64,000 nt of DNA from positions 1-64,000 of the forward strand of contig BPGC01000006.1 in assembly GCA_026002835.1 (NCBI GenBank), written 5' to 3'. Source of the DNA: Candidatus Nitrosocaldaceae archaeon (GTDB lineage: Archaea; Thermoproteota; Nitrososphaeria; Nitrososphaerales; Nitrosocaldaceae). Of the stretch, positions 35,003 through 43,172 are shown in pieces; position 1 is the stretch's first letter; every line of letters begins with the position of its first letter. The notes under the pieces were generated by a model, which was not told the DNA's origin, made no database searches, and was given only the letters and a program-made list of their open reading frames with translations. The translations under genes were made by a program, and so were the position numbers.

Positions 35003-36386
35003 CTATACTTGCCTTTAAACATTCTAAAAATTCTTGCAGTTTATTACCAGGAATTCTAGCACCAGCTGCTGGAGCATGCCCTCCTCCAGATCCTCCAACT
35101 TTACTTGAACATTCTCGCATTATCAATCCTAGATTAGCGTTAGAATTGGTTTGTAGGCTCTTCCTAGATGAGAATTTGTATGTATCATCCTTTGTTCTAG
35201 TCCATACTATAACCAATCTTCCATGCATAGATGGAGAACTACTCAATAACGATGATACAGCTCCAAGCATATCCTCTGCTATCAGACTTTCTCCATTAAC
35301 AAATGCTACTTTACCATCATCTCTTATCCTCCATCTATCTTGCATTAATGTATTCATATATTCTCTTAATCTATTCCTATACTCATTAACTATCTGCTCT
35401 CCCTCTTTAAGCATAGAGTTTCTATCACCTAAACATATAGATATGCCAACTCCAGCCTTTCCTATCCTAGCAGTTGCATTCAACAATGTAGCAAACTCTC
35501 TAGCATCTCTTAACATACTTCTATTATCTTCTTTTAATAATGTATAGATATAGCCTATGAGATCATCTATTATATTAGTAGCATTAGAGGTAACAGCTAC
35601 AAACTTTGCTATAGCTTCTAGCATAATCTTTTTCTCTTCATCATCCAACTCTGCTAATACTCTCCATCTTCCATTATCTTTCAATTTAATACCAGCATTT
35701 GTTAATAATGATAAACATGATGAAGGATTCCATGTCAATCCTTCTATATAAGGAAATGATGTATAAGCTAATGCCTCATGAATAGGTCTAGTCTCTCTAC
35801 CAACTAACATCAAATCAAGATCTATGCTTAGCAAACCTTTTGTTCTAGCAGTATCTGCTATATTCTTATTCAAACCTAACAATGACTTTTTATCTCCTTG
35901 ATCTTGTCTATCTGCAACTGCTGATACTATTGCTAGTGCTGATAGATCTCTATTCCTAGCATCTATATGCTCCGCTAATAGATAACATAAACTTCCAGCA
36001 CAGACCTCTTTACCTCCATCTATTCCATATTTCCATACATTAAGAACGTTATCATTATCCATCTCTTCATCTGGAAGTTGGTGATGATCCAAAACTACCC
36101 ATGAATCTTTAAATGCTTCTTCAAACTTGTTAGCAAAACCAGCACCAAGATCAGTTATTATATAAAACTCATGCTTATCCTTTATGCTATCAATAGTCTG
36201 ATCATTCATATCGCTAACAGTTCTAACTGTAAACCTAGCATTTTTACGCAGAAGCATCTTTGCAATTATGCTTCCAGCGATAATTCCATCAGCGTCTGTA
36301 TGAGTTATTACTCCTATATCATTATCCTTTGCAATCTCATGCATAATTCTATCCGCTATATGATGTAAACCATCTTCTAATCTCAT
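34989..36386 (-). CDS. DHH-family phosphoesterase (archaeal RecJ-like)
   Basis: 465-residue DHH/DHHA1 protein, probably a single-strand-specific exonuclease or related phosphodiesterase. GVITHTDADGIIAGSI near residues 21-36 is motif I, VVLDHHQLP near 93-101 is the DHH motif, and VSAVADRQDQGD near 152 adds a metal ligand. The C-terminal DHHA1 domain ends in GGSGGGHAPAAGARIP. Archaeal homologues of RecJ interact with the replication GINS complex, but that link here is inferred. ATG 36386 is preferred over a GTG 9 bp upstream. It follows uS15 by 12 bp. Confidence 0.85.
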   Translation of the reverse strand: MRLEDGLHHIADRIMHEIAKDNDIGVITHTDADGIIAGSIIAKMLLRKNARFTVRTVSDMNDQTIDSIKDKHEFYIITDLGAGFANKFEEAFKDSWVVLDHHQLPDEEMDNDNVLNVWKYGIDGGKEVCAGSLCYLLAEHIDARNRDLSALAIVSAVADRQDQGDKKSLLGLNKNIADTARTKGLLSIDLDLMLVGRETRPIHEALAYTSFPYIEGLTWNPSSCLSLLTNAGIKLKDNGRWRVLAELDDEEKKIMLEAIAKFVAVTSNATNIIDDLIGYIYTLLKEDNRSMLRDAREFATLLNATARIGKAGVGISICLGDRNSMLKEGEQIVNEYRNRLREYMNTLMQDRWRIRDDGKVAFVNGESLIAEDMLGAVSSLLSSSPSMHGRLVIVWTRTKDDTYKFSSRKSLQTNSNANLGLIMRECSSKVGGSGGGHAPAAGARIPGNKLQEFLECLKASIDAAD

Positions 36387-36398
36387 ATATATCACAGA

Positions 36399-36845
36399 TT
36401 ATTCTAGCTGTGCTATAGCTGCTGTATACTTCCATTTTGTAGGTAACAAGCCTTTCTGCTTATAATATTTAGATAGTCTATGGATCTTTGCTTCTATAAG
36501 CTCTAATGATCTTATATTATTCCTATCTGTAGGATGTTCTCTAAGATGCTGCTGCAATCTTAAAGCTTTCTTCAAGAGATTTGATAAATCTTCTGGCAGT
36601 TCGCCTTTTATTCCATTCTCTTCTAGTATCTCATTAATAGATTTCCCTACTATCGGTTTTACTAATGGTATACCATATTCATCCCTTAACTTTATGCCTA
36701 TCTCACTAGAAGATAACCCTTCTTTGCCAAACTTTACTATAAGATCTATAATCTGATCTTTATCCATGGTTACAAATGATAGATCTGGTTTTACTGGTCT
36801 TATCGAATGAGATTTACCCTTTCTATGAGCATGAGTTCGTGCCAT
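36399..36845 (-). CDS. rpsO: Ribosomal protein uS15
   Basis: 148-residue archaeal/eukaryotic-type uS15 with the N-terminal extension (MARTHAHRKGKSHSIRPVKP) absent from bacteria, the SSSEIGIKLRDEYGIP region and LEHPTDRNNIRSLELIEAKI-like core with the LSKYYKQKGLLPTKWKY end. It heads a cluster uS15-DHH-Pcc1-serS in which adjacent genes overlap or are separated by only a few bases. Confidence 0.95.
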   Translation of the reverse strand: MARTHAHRKGKSHSIRPVKPDLSFVTMDKDQIIDLIVKFGKEGLSSSEIGIKLRDEYGIPLVKPIVGKSINEILEENGIKGELPEDLSNLLKKALRLQQHLREHPTDRNNIRSLELIEAKIHRLSKYYKQKGLLPTKWKYTAAIAQLE

Positions 36846-37097
36846 GTATTGAAGAATAAGTATAGTATAGATAAACCTTACTCTTTAAATTGCTAAAATA
36901 TGTTTCCGATTATTTATACGTTCAAGAATGTCTTCTACAACCTTCATGCTCATAGCCAATTCCATTTATACATATATGATCCATTCAATACTACGAATAA
37001 GTTAATAATATTGATATCAGAATGACTTGTATTATTATCATTCAATTACAATTAATATAGATTAATATTCAAATACTAGCATATATTACTAGTTATC

Positions 37098-37496
37098 ATG
37101 AGCGATGAAGAGATTAAAGATATACTTAAACTTAAGAGAGTAGCGGTAGTTGGTATATCTAGAGATCCTAACAAAGCAGCTCATCAAGTCCCAAAGTATC
37201 TATTAGAACATGGATATGATATAATCCCAGTAAATCCATCTGCTGATCAAATTCTTGGCAGAAAATGTTACAAGAGTTTAGAAGAGGTTGAAGGGGAGAT
37301 AGATATTGTAGATATATTCAGACCATCAGACCAAGTCATGCCAGTAGTTAAAGAGGCTATAAAGAAGAAGCCCAAAGTGATATGGATGCAGTTAGGAATA
37401 AGGAATGACGAAGCAGCAAAAGAGGCAGAGAAGCATGGTATAAAAGTAGTTCAAGATCGATGTATGATGGAAGAGCATATGCGATTATATAAATAA
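37098..37496 (+). CDS. CoA-binding domain protein
   Basis: 132-residue single Rossmann-like CoA_binding domain of the YccU type. VAVVGISRDPNKAAHQVPKY is the nucleotide loop, then IIPVNPSADQILGRKCYKSL, VDIFRPSDQV, VIWMQLGIRNDEAAKEA and VVQDRCMMEEHMRL, where the VV-x-DRCMM-x-EH ending is diagnostic. Biological role is unknown. It is preceded by 252 bp with no convincing gene and is convergent with the winged-helix gene 3 bp downstream. Confidence 0.88.
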   Translation: MSDEEIKDILKLKRVAVVGISRDPNKAAHQVPKYLLEHGYDIIPVNPSADQILGRKCYKSLEEVEGEIDIVDIFRPSDQVMPVVKEAIKKKPKVIWMQLGIRNDEAAKEAEKHGIKVVQDRCMMEEHMRLYK

Positions 37497-37499
37497 TTT

Positions 37500-37982
37500 T
37501 TATAATTCGCTCCAGATATCTATAAAGTTGTCTACTACATCTAGATACTTATCTATTATATCTTTAATAAACTCTGGATCTCTTAGATAATACTCCTTCA
37601 TACCTATAGCATTCTTTACAATAATAATATCAGCATTTGCCAACTTTTCTAGATGCCATGAGAGAGTAGAGAACGATCTTTTAATAGTTTTATGAAGTTC
37701 TTGGTATGTAGCAGCTCTATGCTTCAGAAGATACTTTACTATATTTAATCTTACTTCATCTTTTAGTATGCTTATAACTTCTGCTGTATAATCATCTACA
37801 TTGACAGGAAATAGCCTAGTTGAGCCAGCATCTCTTCTAATCCTAACTATACCTTCTTTAGATAATACATCTATATGATAACTTAGAGTTCCATTAGGCA
37901 TATTTATTACTCTTTGTAACTCTTTATATCTAATCCCAGGAAGTTTGTTAACGATATTAACAATAACATTCCTTGCATTCAT
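37500..37982 (-). CDS. Double winged-helix transcriptional regulator
   Basis: 160 residues with two ArsR-like winged helices. The first is IVNKLPGIRYKELQRVINMP with NGTLSYHIDVLSKEGIVRIR as recognition helix and wing. The second is LLKHRAATYQELHKTIKRSF with STLSWHLEKLANADIIIV. The ATG at 37982 overlaps the stop of the upstream membrane-protein gene (TGATG), so the two are co-translated. Such regulator plus membrane-protein pairs are common in archaea and may form a sensor-regulator unit; the signal is unknown. Confidence 0.8.
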   Translation of the reverse strand: MNARNVIVNIVNKLPGIRYKELQRVINMPNGTLSYHIDVLSKEGIVRIRRDAGSTRLFPVNVDDYTAEVISILKDEVRLNIVKYLLKHRAATYQELHKTIKRSFSTLSWHLEKLANADIIIVKNAIGMKEYYLRDPEFIKDIIDKYLDVVDNFIDIWSEL

Positions 37983-38380
37983 CAATTAACACCTCGCAGA
38001 GTTGCTATTACTAATAACATAAGTATATAAACTCCAAATATATGAGGCAACTCCATGTTTAATACACTCAATTCAGATATATCTAACTGTAGCCAAGCAT
38101 ATATGAGGTTTATACTCTCCATTATTACAAAGCCCATAAACCCAAATGCTAAAAGCATAAACCTAGATATCTTTACTCTTCTATATGCTGCTACTGCTAC
38201 TACTATTAGAAATCCAGATAATATCAATCCAATAGTATGGAGTATTGTATGAGGAATTATAAATCCATTGATCCTTATGATACTTCCTAACAAGAATACG
38301 ATCATAACTCCTAATGCAAGCGCTATGATCAATGTATCCCGTTTAGTTACTTGCATCATATATAGAATAATATCAATCAT
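37982..38380 (-). CDS. Four-helix membrane protein paired with the regulator
   Basis: 132 residues with four hydrophobic segments: LIIALALGVMIVFLLGSIIR, TILHTIGLILSGFLIVVAVA, FMLLAFGFMGFVIMESINLI and HIFGVYILMLLVIATLRGVN. Short polar loops contain an RR-VKI stretch. No enzyme motif. Its stop overlaps the start of the winged-helix gene, which is its only functional clue. Several ATG codons in the first ten residues make the exact start uncertain. Confidence 0.65.
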   Translation of the reverse strand: MIDIILYMMQVTKRDTLIIALALGVMIVFLLGSIIRINGFIIPHTILHTIGLILSGFLIVVAVAAYRRVKISRFMLLAFGFMGFVIMESINLIYAWLQLDISELSVLNMELPHIFGVYILMLLVIATLRGVN

Positions 38381-38483
38381 AGTATTAATATTATATGGTA
38401 CAATTATCGAAATATTAACAGTTAAAGAGTATCTTGTAGTATTAAAGATATAATCTAAATATATTGACTGTTATAAATAACAT

Positions 38484-38963
38484 ATGCATATAAATAGAAA
38501 AGGATTGATTAAAGGTTTATTAGTTGGTATAATGAGCATATTAACATATCTATTTATCGTAGTTATAACAACACCAGCATTAACTGCAGTAGATGCTATA
38601 ACCGCTGCAATAAAGGCTAATACTATAATAGTTGTTAGTATAGGCATTGGAGTTGGAGTGCAGATGTATATAGCAGAGTATGCAAAATCTTTAGGATGCT
38701 CGATTAATGCTAGAAGAGGCAATAGTGGAACTGTATTAAGTGGGTTCTTCTCCTTCTTTGCATTAGTGCCATTAGGCTGCTGTGGAACTATACTATACAT
38801 GCTATCCTTTCTGCCAACAATAATTGGTGCTGGTGCATCTGCTGTGCTAATTGAGTATAGTCAACCATTAGCATATCTAGGATTAGGAGTTATGTTTGCC
38901 TTTAATCTAATGGCATATCTAAGATTGAAGAAGCAGTTAAAAGGCAAAAAATTGGTTATGTAA
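38484..38963 (+). CDS. Membrane protein with a Cys-Cys loop
   Basis: 159 residues with four membrane segments (GLLVGIMSILTYLFIVVITT, AIKANTIIVVSIGIGVGVQM, FFSFFALVPLGCCGTILYML, PLAYLGLGVMFAFNLMAYLR). The second and third are joined by a loop with SLGCSINARRGNSGT. The VPLGCCGT motif puts two adjacent cysteines in or near a helix, with a third in the loop; these could bind a metal or heme or act as a redox pair. No family name known to me. It is convergent with the CBS gene, overlapping by 8 bp. Confidence 0.65.
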   Translation: MHINRKGLIKGLLVGIMSILTYLFIVVITTPALTAVDAITAAIKANTIIVVSIGIGVGVQMYIAEYAKSLGCSINARRGNSGTVLSGFFSFFALVPLGCCGTILYMLSFLPTIIGAGASAVLIEYSQPLAYLGLGVMFAFNLMAYLRLKKQLKGKKLVM

Positions 38964-39411
38964 GGTTCAACTCTTCTAGATACTTGAACCTAGCCATAGC
39001 CATTAACATACCATCTGGTTCTTTCTTCTCTTTGATCATTGCTTTAACGAAATCTGTTGATGTTATTATACCAACAAGATTATCATTCTCTACAACTGGT
39101 AATCTCCTTATACCATTCTCATACATAACTTTAGCAGCTGCTTCAACCGTAGCCTCTGGACCAATTGTTATTAAAGGAGTACTCATAGCATCTTTAACTT
39201 TAGTCTCGTTGACATCTCTAGCCTCAGCAACTACTCTTCTAACTATATCTCGCTCAGTTATTATCCCAACTGGTTTCCTATTATCTAGAACAACTAGGCT
39301 TCCTCTACCTCGCTCTTTCATGATATTTGCAGCATATTGAATACTCAAACCTTGTTCAACAGTATCTATAGGAGCTTCGGTCATTATCTCGCTTACACGC
39401 TTTAATTGCAT
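38956..39411 (-). CDS. CBS-domain pair protein
   Basis: 151 residues consisting of two CBS motifs: VSEIMTEAPIDTVEQG through SLVVLDNRKPVGIITERDIV, and VKDAMSTPLITIGPEATVEA through RRLPVVENDNLVGIITSTDF. Stand-alone CBS pairs bind adenosine nucleotides and regulate partners. The C-terminal PDGMLMAMARFKYLEELNLT tail is short. Partner unknown; the neighbouring genes are a convergent membrane protein and a same-strand His/Met-rich secreted protein upstream. Confidence 0.88.
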   Translation of the reverse strand: MQLKRVSEIMTEAPIDTVEQGLSIQYAANIMKERGRGSLVVLDNRKPVGIITERDIVRRVVAEARDVNETKVKDAMSTPLITIGPEATVEAAAKVMYENGIRRLPVVENDNLVGIITSTDFVKAMIKEKKEPDGMLMAMARFKYLEELNLT

Positions 39412-39483
39412 GTTTTAAGTACTAATAACTTACTTAAATGCTTTCTTGCATATATTAATAATTTATAAAAATAATAATGAAGG

Positions 39484-40014
39484 TTACATGCCTTCCATTG
39501 ATCCGTGATCCATAGATTCATGACCTTCTATTGGTTCTCCTAAGCCATGGACATGTATCGTCATTGAAGCTTCTGGACCAAGTCTTACCCATTTATCACT
39601 ATTATTTATCAATGCTATATCGGTAATCTCCATTCCTTCTTCCGGTGGAAGATCTACATGATATAAGCACATCTTTCCATGCTCAGACATATGATGGATC
39701 ATATTCTCCATACTCAATTTTATAAACTCCATCTCAGGTGCAACGCCTATAGCTAACTCAACTGGTGCAACTCCTTCATCATTACAATCTACATTTATCG
39801 CTATATGCCCAGAGGTTATTGGCATCGGAGTTGTATCATAAAGCATTATAAACTGATTTGGTCTAATCCTTTGATAATCTAGTAATATTGTCTCACTATC
39901 ATGGGAAGTATGCTCCATCTGTGCAGTTGTTATAGTAGAGAATGTACTTACAGTTACTGTTGTTCCTAAAACTGCTATTGCAAGTAATGCAATTATGACT
40001 TTATTTACCTTCAT
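39484..40014 (-). CDS. Secreted His/Met-rich protein, possible copper binder
   Basis: 176 residues with a signal peptide (MKVNKVIIALLAIAVLGTTV then TVSTFSTITTAQ). The mature protein starts MEHTSHDSE, has MIHHMSEHGKMC in the middle, and ends TIHVHGLGEPIEGHESMDHG then SMEGM. Clusters of His and Met with a single Cys in a secreted archaeal protein suggest copper or other soft-metal binding, as in periplasmic copper carriers. The core domain is not one I recognise and lacks the cupredoxin C-x-n-H-x-n-M ending. It faces the uS13 gene divergently. Confidence 0.65.
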   Translation of the reverse strand: MKVNKVIIALLAIAVLGTTVTVSTFSTITTAQMEHTSHDSETILLDYQRIRPNQFIMLYDTTPMPITSGHIAINVDCNDEGVAPVELAIGVAPEMEFIKLSMENMIHHMSEHGKMCLYHVDLPPEEGMEITDIALINNSDKWVRLGPEASMTIHVHGLGEPIEGHESMDHGSMEGM

Positions 40015-40116
40015 ATCTTACATTAGAAATCTGATAGTATTATATTTTATGGTACAACAATAGAAATTATTAAGAATATTTCGATGAGTGTACTATTCTT
40101 TTTATTAACATATAGT

Positions 40117-40127
40117 TTTTATTAGAG
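40117..40127 (+). promoter_or_regulatory. TATA-like box for the uS13-uS4 genes
   Basis: GTTTTTATTAG is centred about 27 nt before the TTG start at 40149, so the uS13 message is likely leaderless and begins at or next to TTG. Confidence 0.4.
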
Positions 40128-40148
40128 TACAATAAATTATCAATAGAA

Positions 40149-40616
40149 TTGTCAGAGCAAGAGTTTAGACATATAGTTAGAATAGCTGGTAAGGATGTTG
40201 ATGGTAGCAAAAAGCTAGTAGTAGCATTAAGCGAGATAAGAGGTATAGGTTATAATCTAGCACAATTATTACTTCAGCAGTTAAATATAGATCCAAATAC
40301 AAGGACTGGATATGTTAAAGAGGAAGATGTTGCTAATATTGAAGAAGCGTTGAAAGACCCAACTAGAGTTAATATACCAGTATGGTATCTAAATAGAAGA
40401 AAAGATATAGAGACTGGTAAAGATATACATCTGATAACTTCAGATCTAGATATGACGCTTAGGAATGATCTTGAGAGAGAGAAAGTAACACAGAGTTGGA
40501 GAGGAATAAGGCATATGTATGGTTTAAAGGTTAGAGGGCAGAGAACAAGAACTACTGGAAGAAGGAGAGGAGGAACTATAGGAGTTAGGAAAGGAGGTAA
40601 AGTTGGTCCAAAATAG
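40149..40616 (+). CDS. rps13: Ribosomal protein uS13
   Basis: 155-residue archaeal uS13. [60 protein letters not shown] helix and the basic end [20 protein letters not shown] are typical. The start is a TTG: no ATG occurs before the conserved domain, and a TATA-like box lies 27 nt upstream. uS4 follows, its Shine-Dalgarno overlapping the uS13 stop. uS11 and rpoD, which often follow in archaea, are absent here. Confidence 0.95.
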   Translation: MSEQEFRHIVRIAGKDVDGSKKLVVALSEIRGIGYNLAQLLLQQLNIDPNTRTGYVKEEDVANIEEALKDPTRVNIPVWYLNRRKDIETGKDIHLITSDLDMTLRNDLEREKVTQSWRGIRHMYGLKVRGQRTRTTGRRRGGTIGVRKGGKVGPK

Positions 40617-40624
40617 GTGATTAG

Positions 40625-41110
40625 ATGGGAGATCCTAAAAAACCGAGAAAATTATATAGAAAACCAAAAAGACCATGGAACCCTGAGCAACTTATGAGTG
40701 AGTTGGAATTGTTAGGAAATTATGGTTTAAGGAATAAGAGAGAATTATGGAAAGCAGAAACTGAATTATCAAGGATAAGAAAGATGGCTAGAACATTATT
40801 AGCCTTACCAGAAGAGGTTAGAGTTGATAAAGAGAAAGAGTTGTTAAGATCGTTGGATAGATTAGGATTAGTAAGCGAGGATGCTACTTTGGATGATGTA
40901 TTAAGCCTTAAGGTTGAAGATATACTCGAGAGAAGGCTACAAACTATAGTGATGAGAAAGTATAATGTTACACCTAATCATGCAAGACAGTTAGTAGTTC
41001 ATAAACATGTTATGCTTGGAGATAGAATAGTAAACATACCTGGTTATCTAGTAAAGAGAGAGGAAGAAGCAAAGATCAATGTTAGAGAGAAAGCCCCAGT
41101 GCCACAATAA
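40625..41110 (+). CDS. rps4: Ribosomal protein uS4
   Basis: 161-residue archaeal uS4. It starts MGDPKKPRKLYRKPKRPWNP and contains ELLGNYGLRNKRELWKAETE, ILERRLQTIVMRKYNVTPNH and ARQLVVHKHVMLGDRIVNIP, an S4-type RNA-binding domain. GGTGAT at 40616-40621 overlaps the uS13 stop and sits 3 nt before ATG 40625. It binds 16S rRNA early in small-subunit assembly. Confidence 0.96.
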   Translation: MGDPKKPRKLYRKPKRPWNPEQLMSELELLGNYGLRNKRELWKAETELSRIRKMARTLLALPEEVRVDKEKELLRSLDRLGLVSEDATLDDVLSLKVEDILERRLQTIVMRKYNVTPNHARQLVVHKHVMLGDRIVNIPGYLVKREEEAKINVREKAPVPQ

Positions 41111-41184
41111 GTAAAGATAAATCTATCTATTTGCTAACAAGAATTGATTCTAACGCTTTTTACTTTTATCTTCGTCAATTTAAC

Positions 41185-41502
41185 ATGAATCAGAACATAG
41201 CTAATATGCTCAATAACATGGTTAAGGATTTGCAAGATGGATTATTACCAGAGGTAATTGCAGAATGGTATGATATAATAATTAATAAGGCTAGGGATCT
41301 TGCTCCACCTCATCTAAAGGATAAGATAAATGTTGAGCAAGATGAATTGCTACCCATAAGATTCAAACTAGATCTATCAAAACGAGCAGTTCCATTTGTA
41401 GTAACTGCCATTGAAGAAAGTATGCAATCGATGCCATATTCTACTAGATTATACTTCGAGAAAGTTAAAGAGCTGATAATAAAAGAGTTTAGGAATGGCT
41501 AA
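41185..41502 (+). CDS. Small conserved-looking hypothetical protein
   Basis: 105 residues from ATG 41185 (MNQNIANMLNNMVKDLQDGL). The frame is open back to a TTG at 41131, which would add 18 residues. Mostly helical and acidic-basic mixed, with EVIAEWYDIIINKARDLAPP and AVPFVVTAIEESMQSMPYST. No motif, signal or membrane region. It sits 74 bp after uS4 on the same strand and may be transcribed with the ribosomal genes, where uS11 would often be found; it is not uS11. It ends convergently with the CobT-like gene, overlapping by 14 bp. Confidence 0.6.
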   Translation: MNQNIANMLNNMVKDLQDGLLPEVIAEWYDIIINKARDLAPPHLKDKINVEQDELLPIRFKLDLSKRAVPFVVTAIEESMQSMPYSTRLYFEKVKELIIKEFRNG

Positions 41503-42562
41503 TACAGATATCATACTCTCTCTCAATCATATCTAACAAATTATCAATTCTTAGCGATGCTGCTATGGATGCTCCACCAGCACCTGCTCCTTCCTTAACA
41601 AACCCATTAGCATATGCCTTCAAACCATCTTTGCTAGATCTATCAAGCATAGGATCTATTGTTATTATAGGAGTATCATATATCTCTTTTATAAGATCTA
41701 TTAGGTTTGAGTTCTTATCATCTATTATATACCTAGTAGTTCCTATTGATATATTTGGTAATGCTGAATAATCTAAACTCTTAATCAACGATAACACAGC
41801 AGCCATTTGTGTTCCCCCAGCAAGCATAACTTTACTCTTTTTAGATAAACCTATAGCTATACCTGCTACAGTTATCATCATAGCATCTCCTAACTTCGCT
41901 ACAGCATCTAACGGCTTATCTCTTAATGCGCCAACAGTAACATCTGCCCTTTTCATAGCATTATCAACTACTCTAATCTTCAAATCATGAGGATTCTCTG
42001 GCATGCTACTACTAACTTTAAACTTGGCATCTATGCCCATAGATAATAATACTGCTAATGCAGTTGTCGTTCCTCCTGGTATACTTTCTCCTATTATTAC
42101 AAACTCTCTTAACTTGCTTATAGTTCTGCCTAGTTCTATACTATTACTATATATTTTATCAACTAGCTTTCTATCCAACGCATCTTCGTTCTCAATATTC
42201 TTTGATGGAATTGCATCTATGCTTATATATGGCATATTAGGTTTTACTTTACTTCCAGCATCTACTACTAGCATTGGTATATCTGCTGCTTTAAGTGCTG
42301 CTCTTGTCAATAATGCTGGAGTAGGCTTACCATCTGGAGTAGCTGGGATAGTATCAATACATCTGCAATAACCATAATGTATAAACTCAGCATCTGCTGG
42401 AGGAGTATATTTTATCAACTCTTTAACTGCTCCAGCTATTGTAATACCATCTATCTCTGAGGTTTCTGTATATGATATTGCTAATAAGAATAATGGATCT
42501 ATATGCTTTAATAAATCTATGAACTCTCTTCCTTTATCTTCATTATATGCTAGTTTTATCAT
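41489..42562 (-). CDS. CobT-like phosphoribosyltransferase (archaeal family)
   Basis: 357 residues matching the archaeal branch of nicotinate-nucleotide-dimethylbenzimidazole phosphoribosyltransferase-like proteins. VIGESIPGGTTTALAVLLSM near residue 155 is the phosphate-binding glycine loop, with SSSMPENPHDLKIRVVDNAM after it, LAGGTQMAAVLSL near 249 and FVKEGAGAGGASIAASLRID near the end. It may activate a lower ligand for cobamide synthesis, though the activity in archaea is less certain. It heads toward MBL and NnrE genes, one base from the hydrolase stop. Confidence 0.82.
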   Translation of the reverse strand: MIKLAYNEDKGREFIDLLKHIDPLFLLAISYTETSEIDGITIAGAVKELIKYTPPADAEFIHYGYCRCIDTIPATPDGKPTPALLTRAALKAADIPMLVVDAGSKVKPNMPYISIDAIPSKNIENEDALDRKLVDKIYSNSIELGRTISKLREFVIIGESIPGGTTTALAVLLSMGIDAKFKVSSSMPENPHDLKIRVVDNAMKRADVTVGALRDKPLDAVAKLGDAMMITVAGIAIGLSKKSKVMLAGGTQMAAVLSLIKSLDYSALPNISIGTTRYIIDDKNSNLIDLIKEIYDTPIITIDPMLDRSSKDGLKAYANGFVKEGAGAGGASIAASLRIDNLLDMIEREYDICISHS

Positions 42563-42563
42563 A

Positions 42564-43172
42564 TCAATCGCCCATCTTCATAAATGCTATGAACTCTTCT
42601 CTACTTTTAGGCTTGAATACCATACTATTTCTCTTCTCCTCTCCTATAGTAGAATAAGGCTTTATGCCATAATCATGACCAGGATATATAGTTATATCAT
42701 CATCCAACTTTGCTAATCTTTGTAGACTATCATATAACTCTCCCGCATCTCCTCCTGGAAGATCAGTTCTACCACAATTGCCAACGAATAATGTATCACC
42801 AGTAAACAATATCTTATCTGTTAATAGGCATATGCTATCTTTAGTATGTCCAGGAGTGTACAATACCTTGATCTCAGTATCGTTTAATCTTATTACTGAT
42901 CCTTCGTCAAGTTCTATATCTTTCTCTAATGGAGAGTTCTTATGCATAGCTATCTTTGCATTTGTTAAAGCTTTTAACTGCTCATTTCCTAGAGTATGAT
43001 CAAAGTGCGAATGTGTATTTATTATATATACTAGTGTTAGATTATGCTTCTTTAACAAGTTCAATACCTTCTCAAGATCCCATGAAGGATCGATCACTAT
43101 AGCTTTATTGCCATCTGCTAGTATGTATGTAAAGTTTGCCATATGTCCTACTAATATCTGTTCAAGTATCAT
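42564..43172 (-). CDS. Metallo-beta-lactamase fold hydrolase (ETHE1/glyoxalase II-like)
   Basis: 202 residues. Metal motif THSHFDHTLGN near residues 52-62 is the H-x-H-x-D-H site. Further ligands lie in LYTPGHTKDSICLL (His near 113), FTGDTLFVGNCGRTDLPGGD (Asp) and IYPGHDYGIKPYST (His). The GNCGRTDLPGGD stretch is characteristic of persulfide dioxygenase-type (ETHE1) enzymes rather than glyoxalase II. It may oxidise persulfides or hydrolyse thioesters. It overlaps the NnrE gene by 11 bp in the same operon. Confidence 0.85.
   Translation of the reverse strand: MILEQILVGHMANFTYILADGNKAIVIDPSWDLEKVLNLLKKHNLTLVYIINTHSHFDHTLGNEQLKALTNAKIAMHKNSPLEKDIELDEGSVIRLNDTEIKVLYTPGHTKDSICLLTDKILFTGDTLFVGNCGRTDLPGGDAGELYDSLQRLAKLDDDITIYPGHDYGIKPYSTIGEEKRNSMVFKPKSREEFIAFMKMGD

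Noticed and set aside
36846..37097. Possible small gene or transposase relic before the CoA-binding gene
   Set aside because: The minus strand gives only a 22-codon ORF and a neighbouring stretch with stops; no motif is convincing, so I treat it as intergenic, promoter-bearing sequence.
38471..38800. 109-residue ORF opposite the Cys-Cys membrane protein
   Set aside because: Low-complexity antisense reading of a membrane-protein gene; hydrophobic content comes from the complementary codons.
41185..41502. Divergent ribosomal protein uS11 after uS4
   Set aside because: The protein is helical and acidic, without the glycine-rich and basic C-terminal features of uS11.
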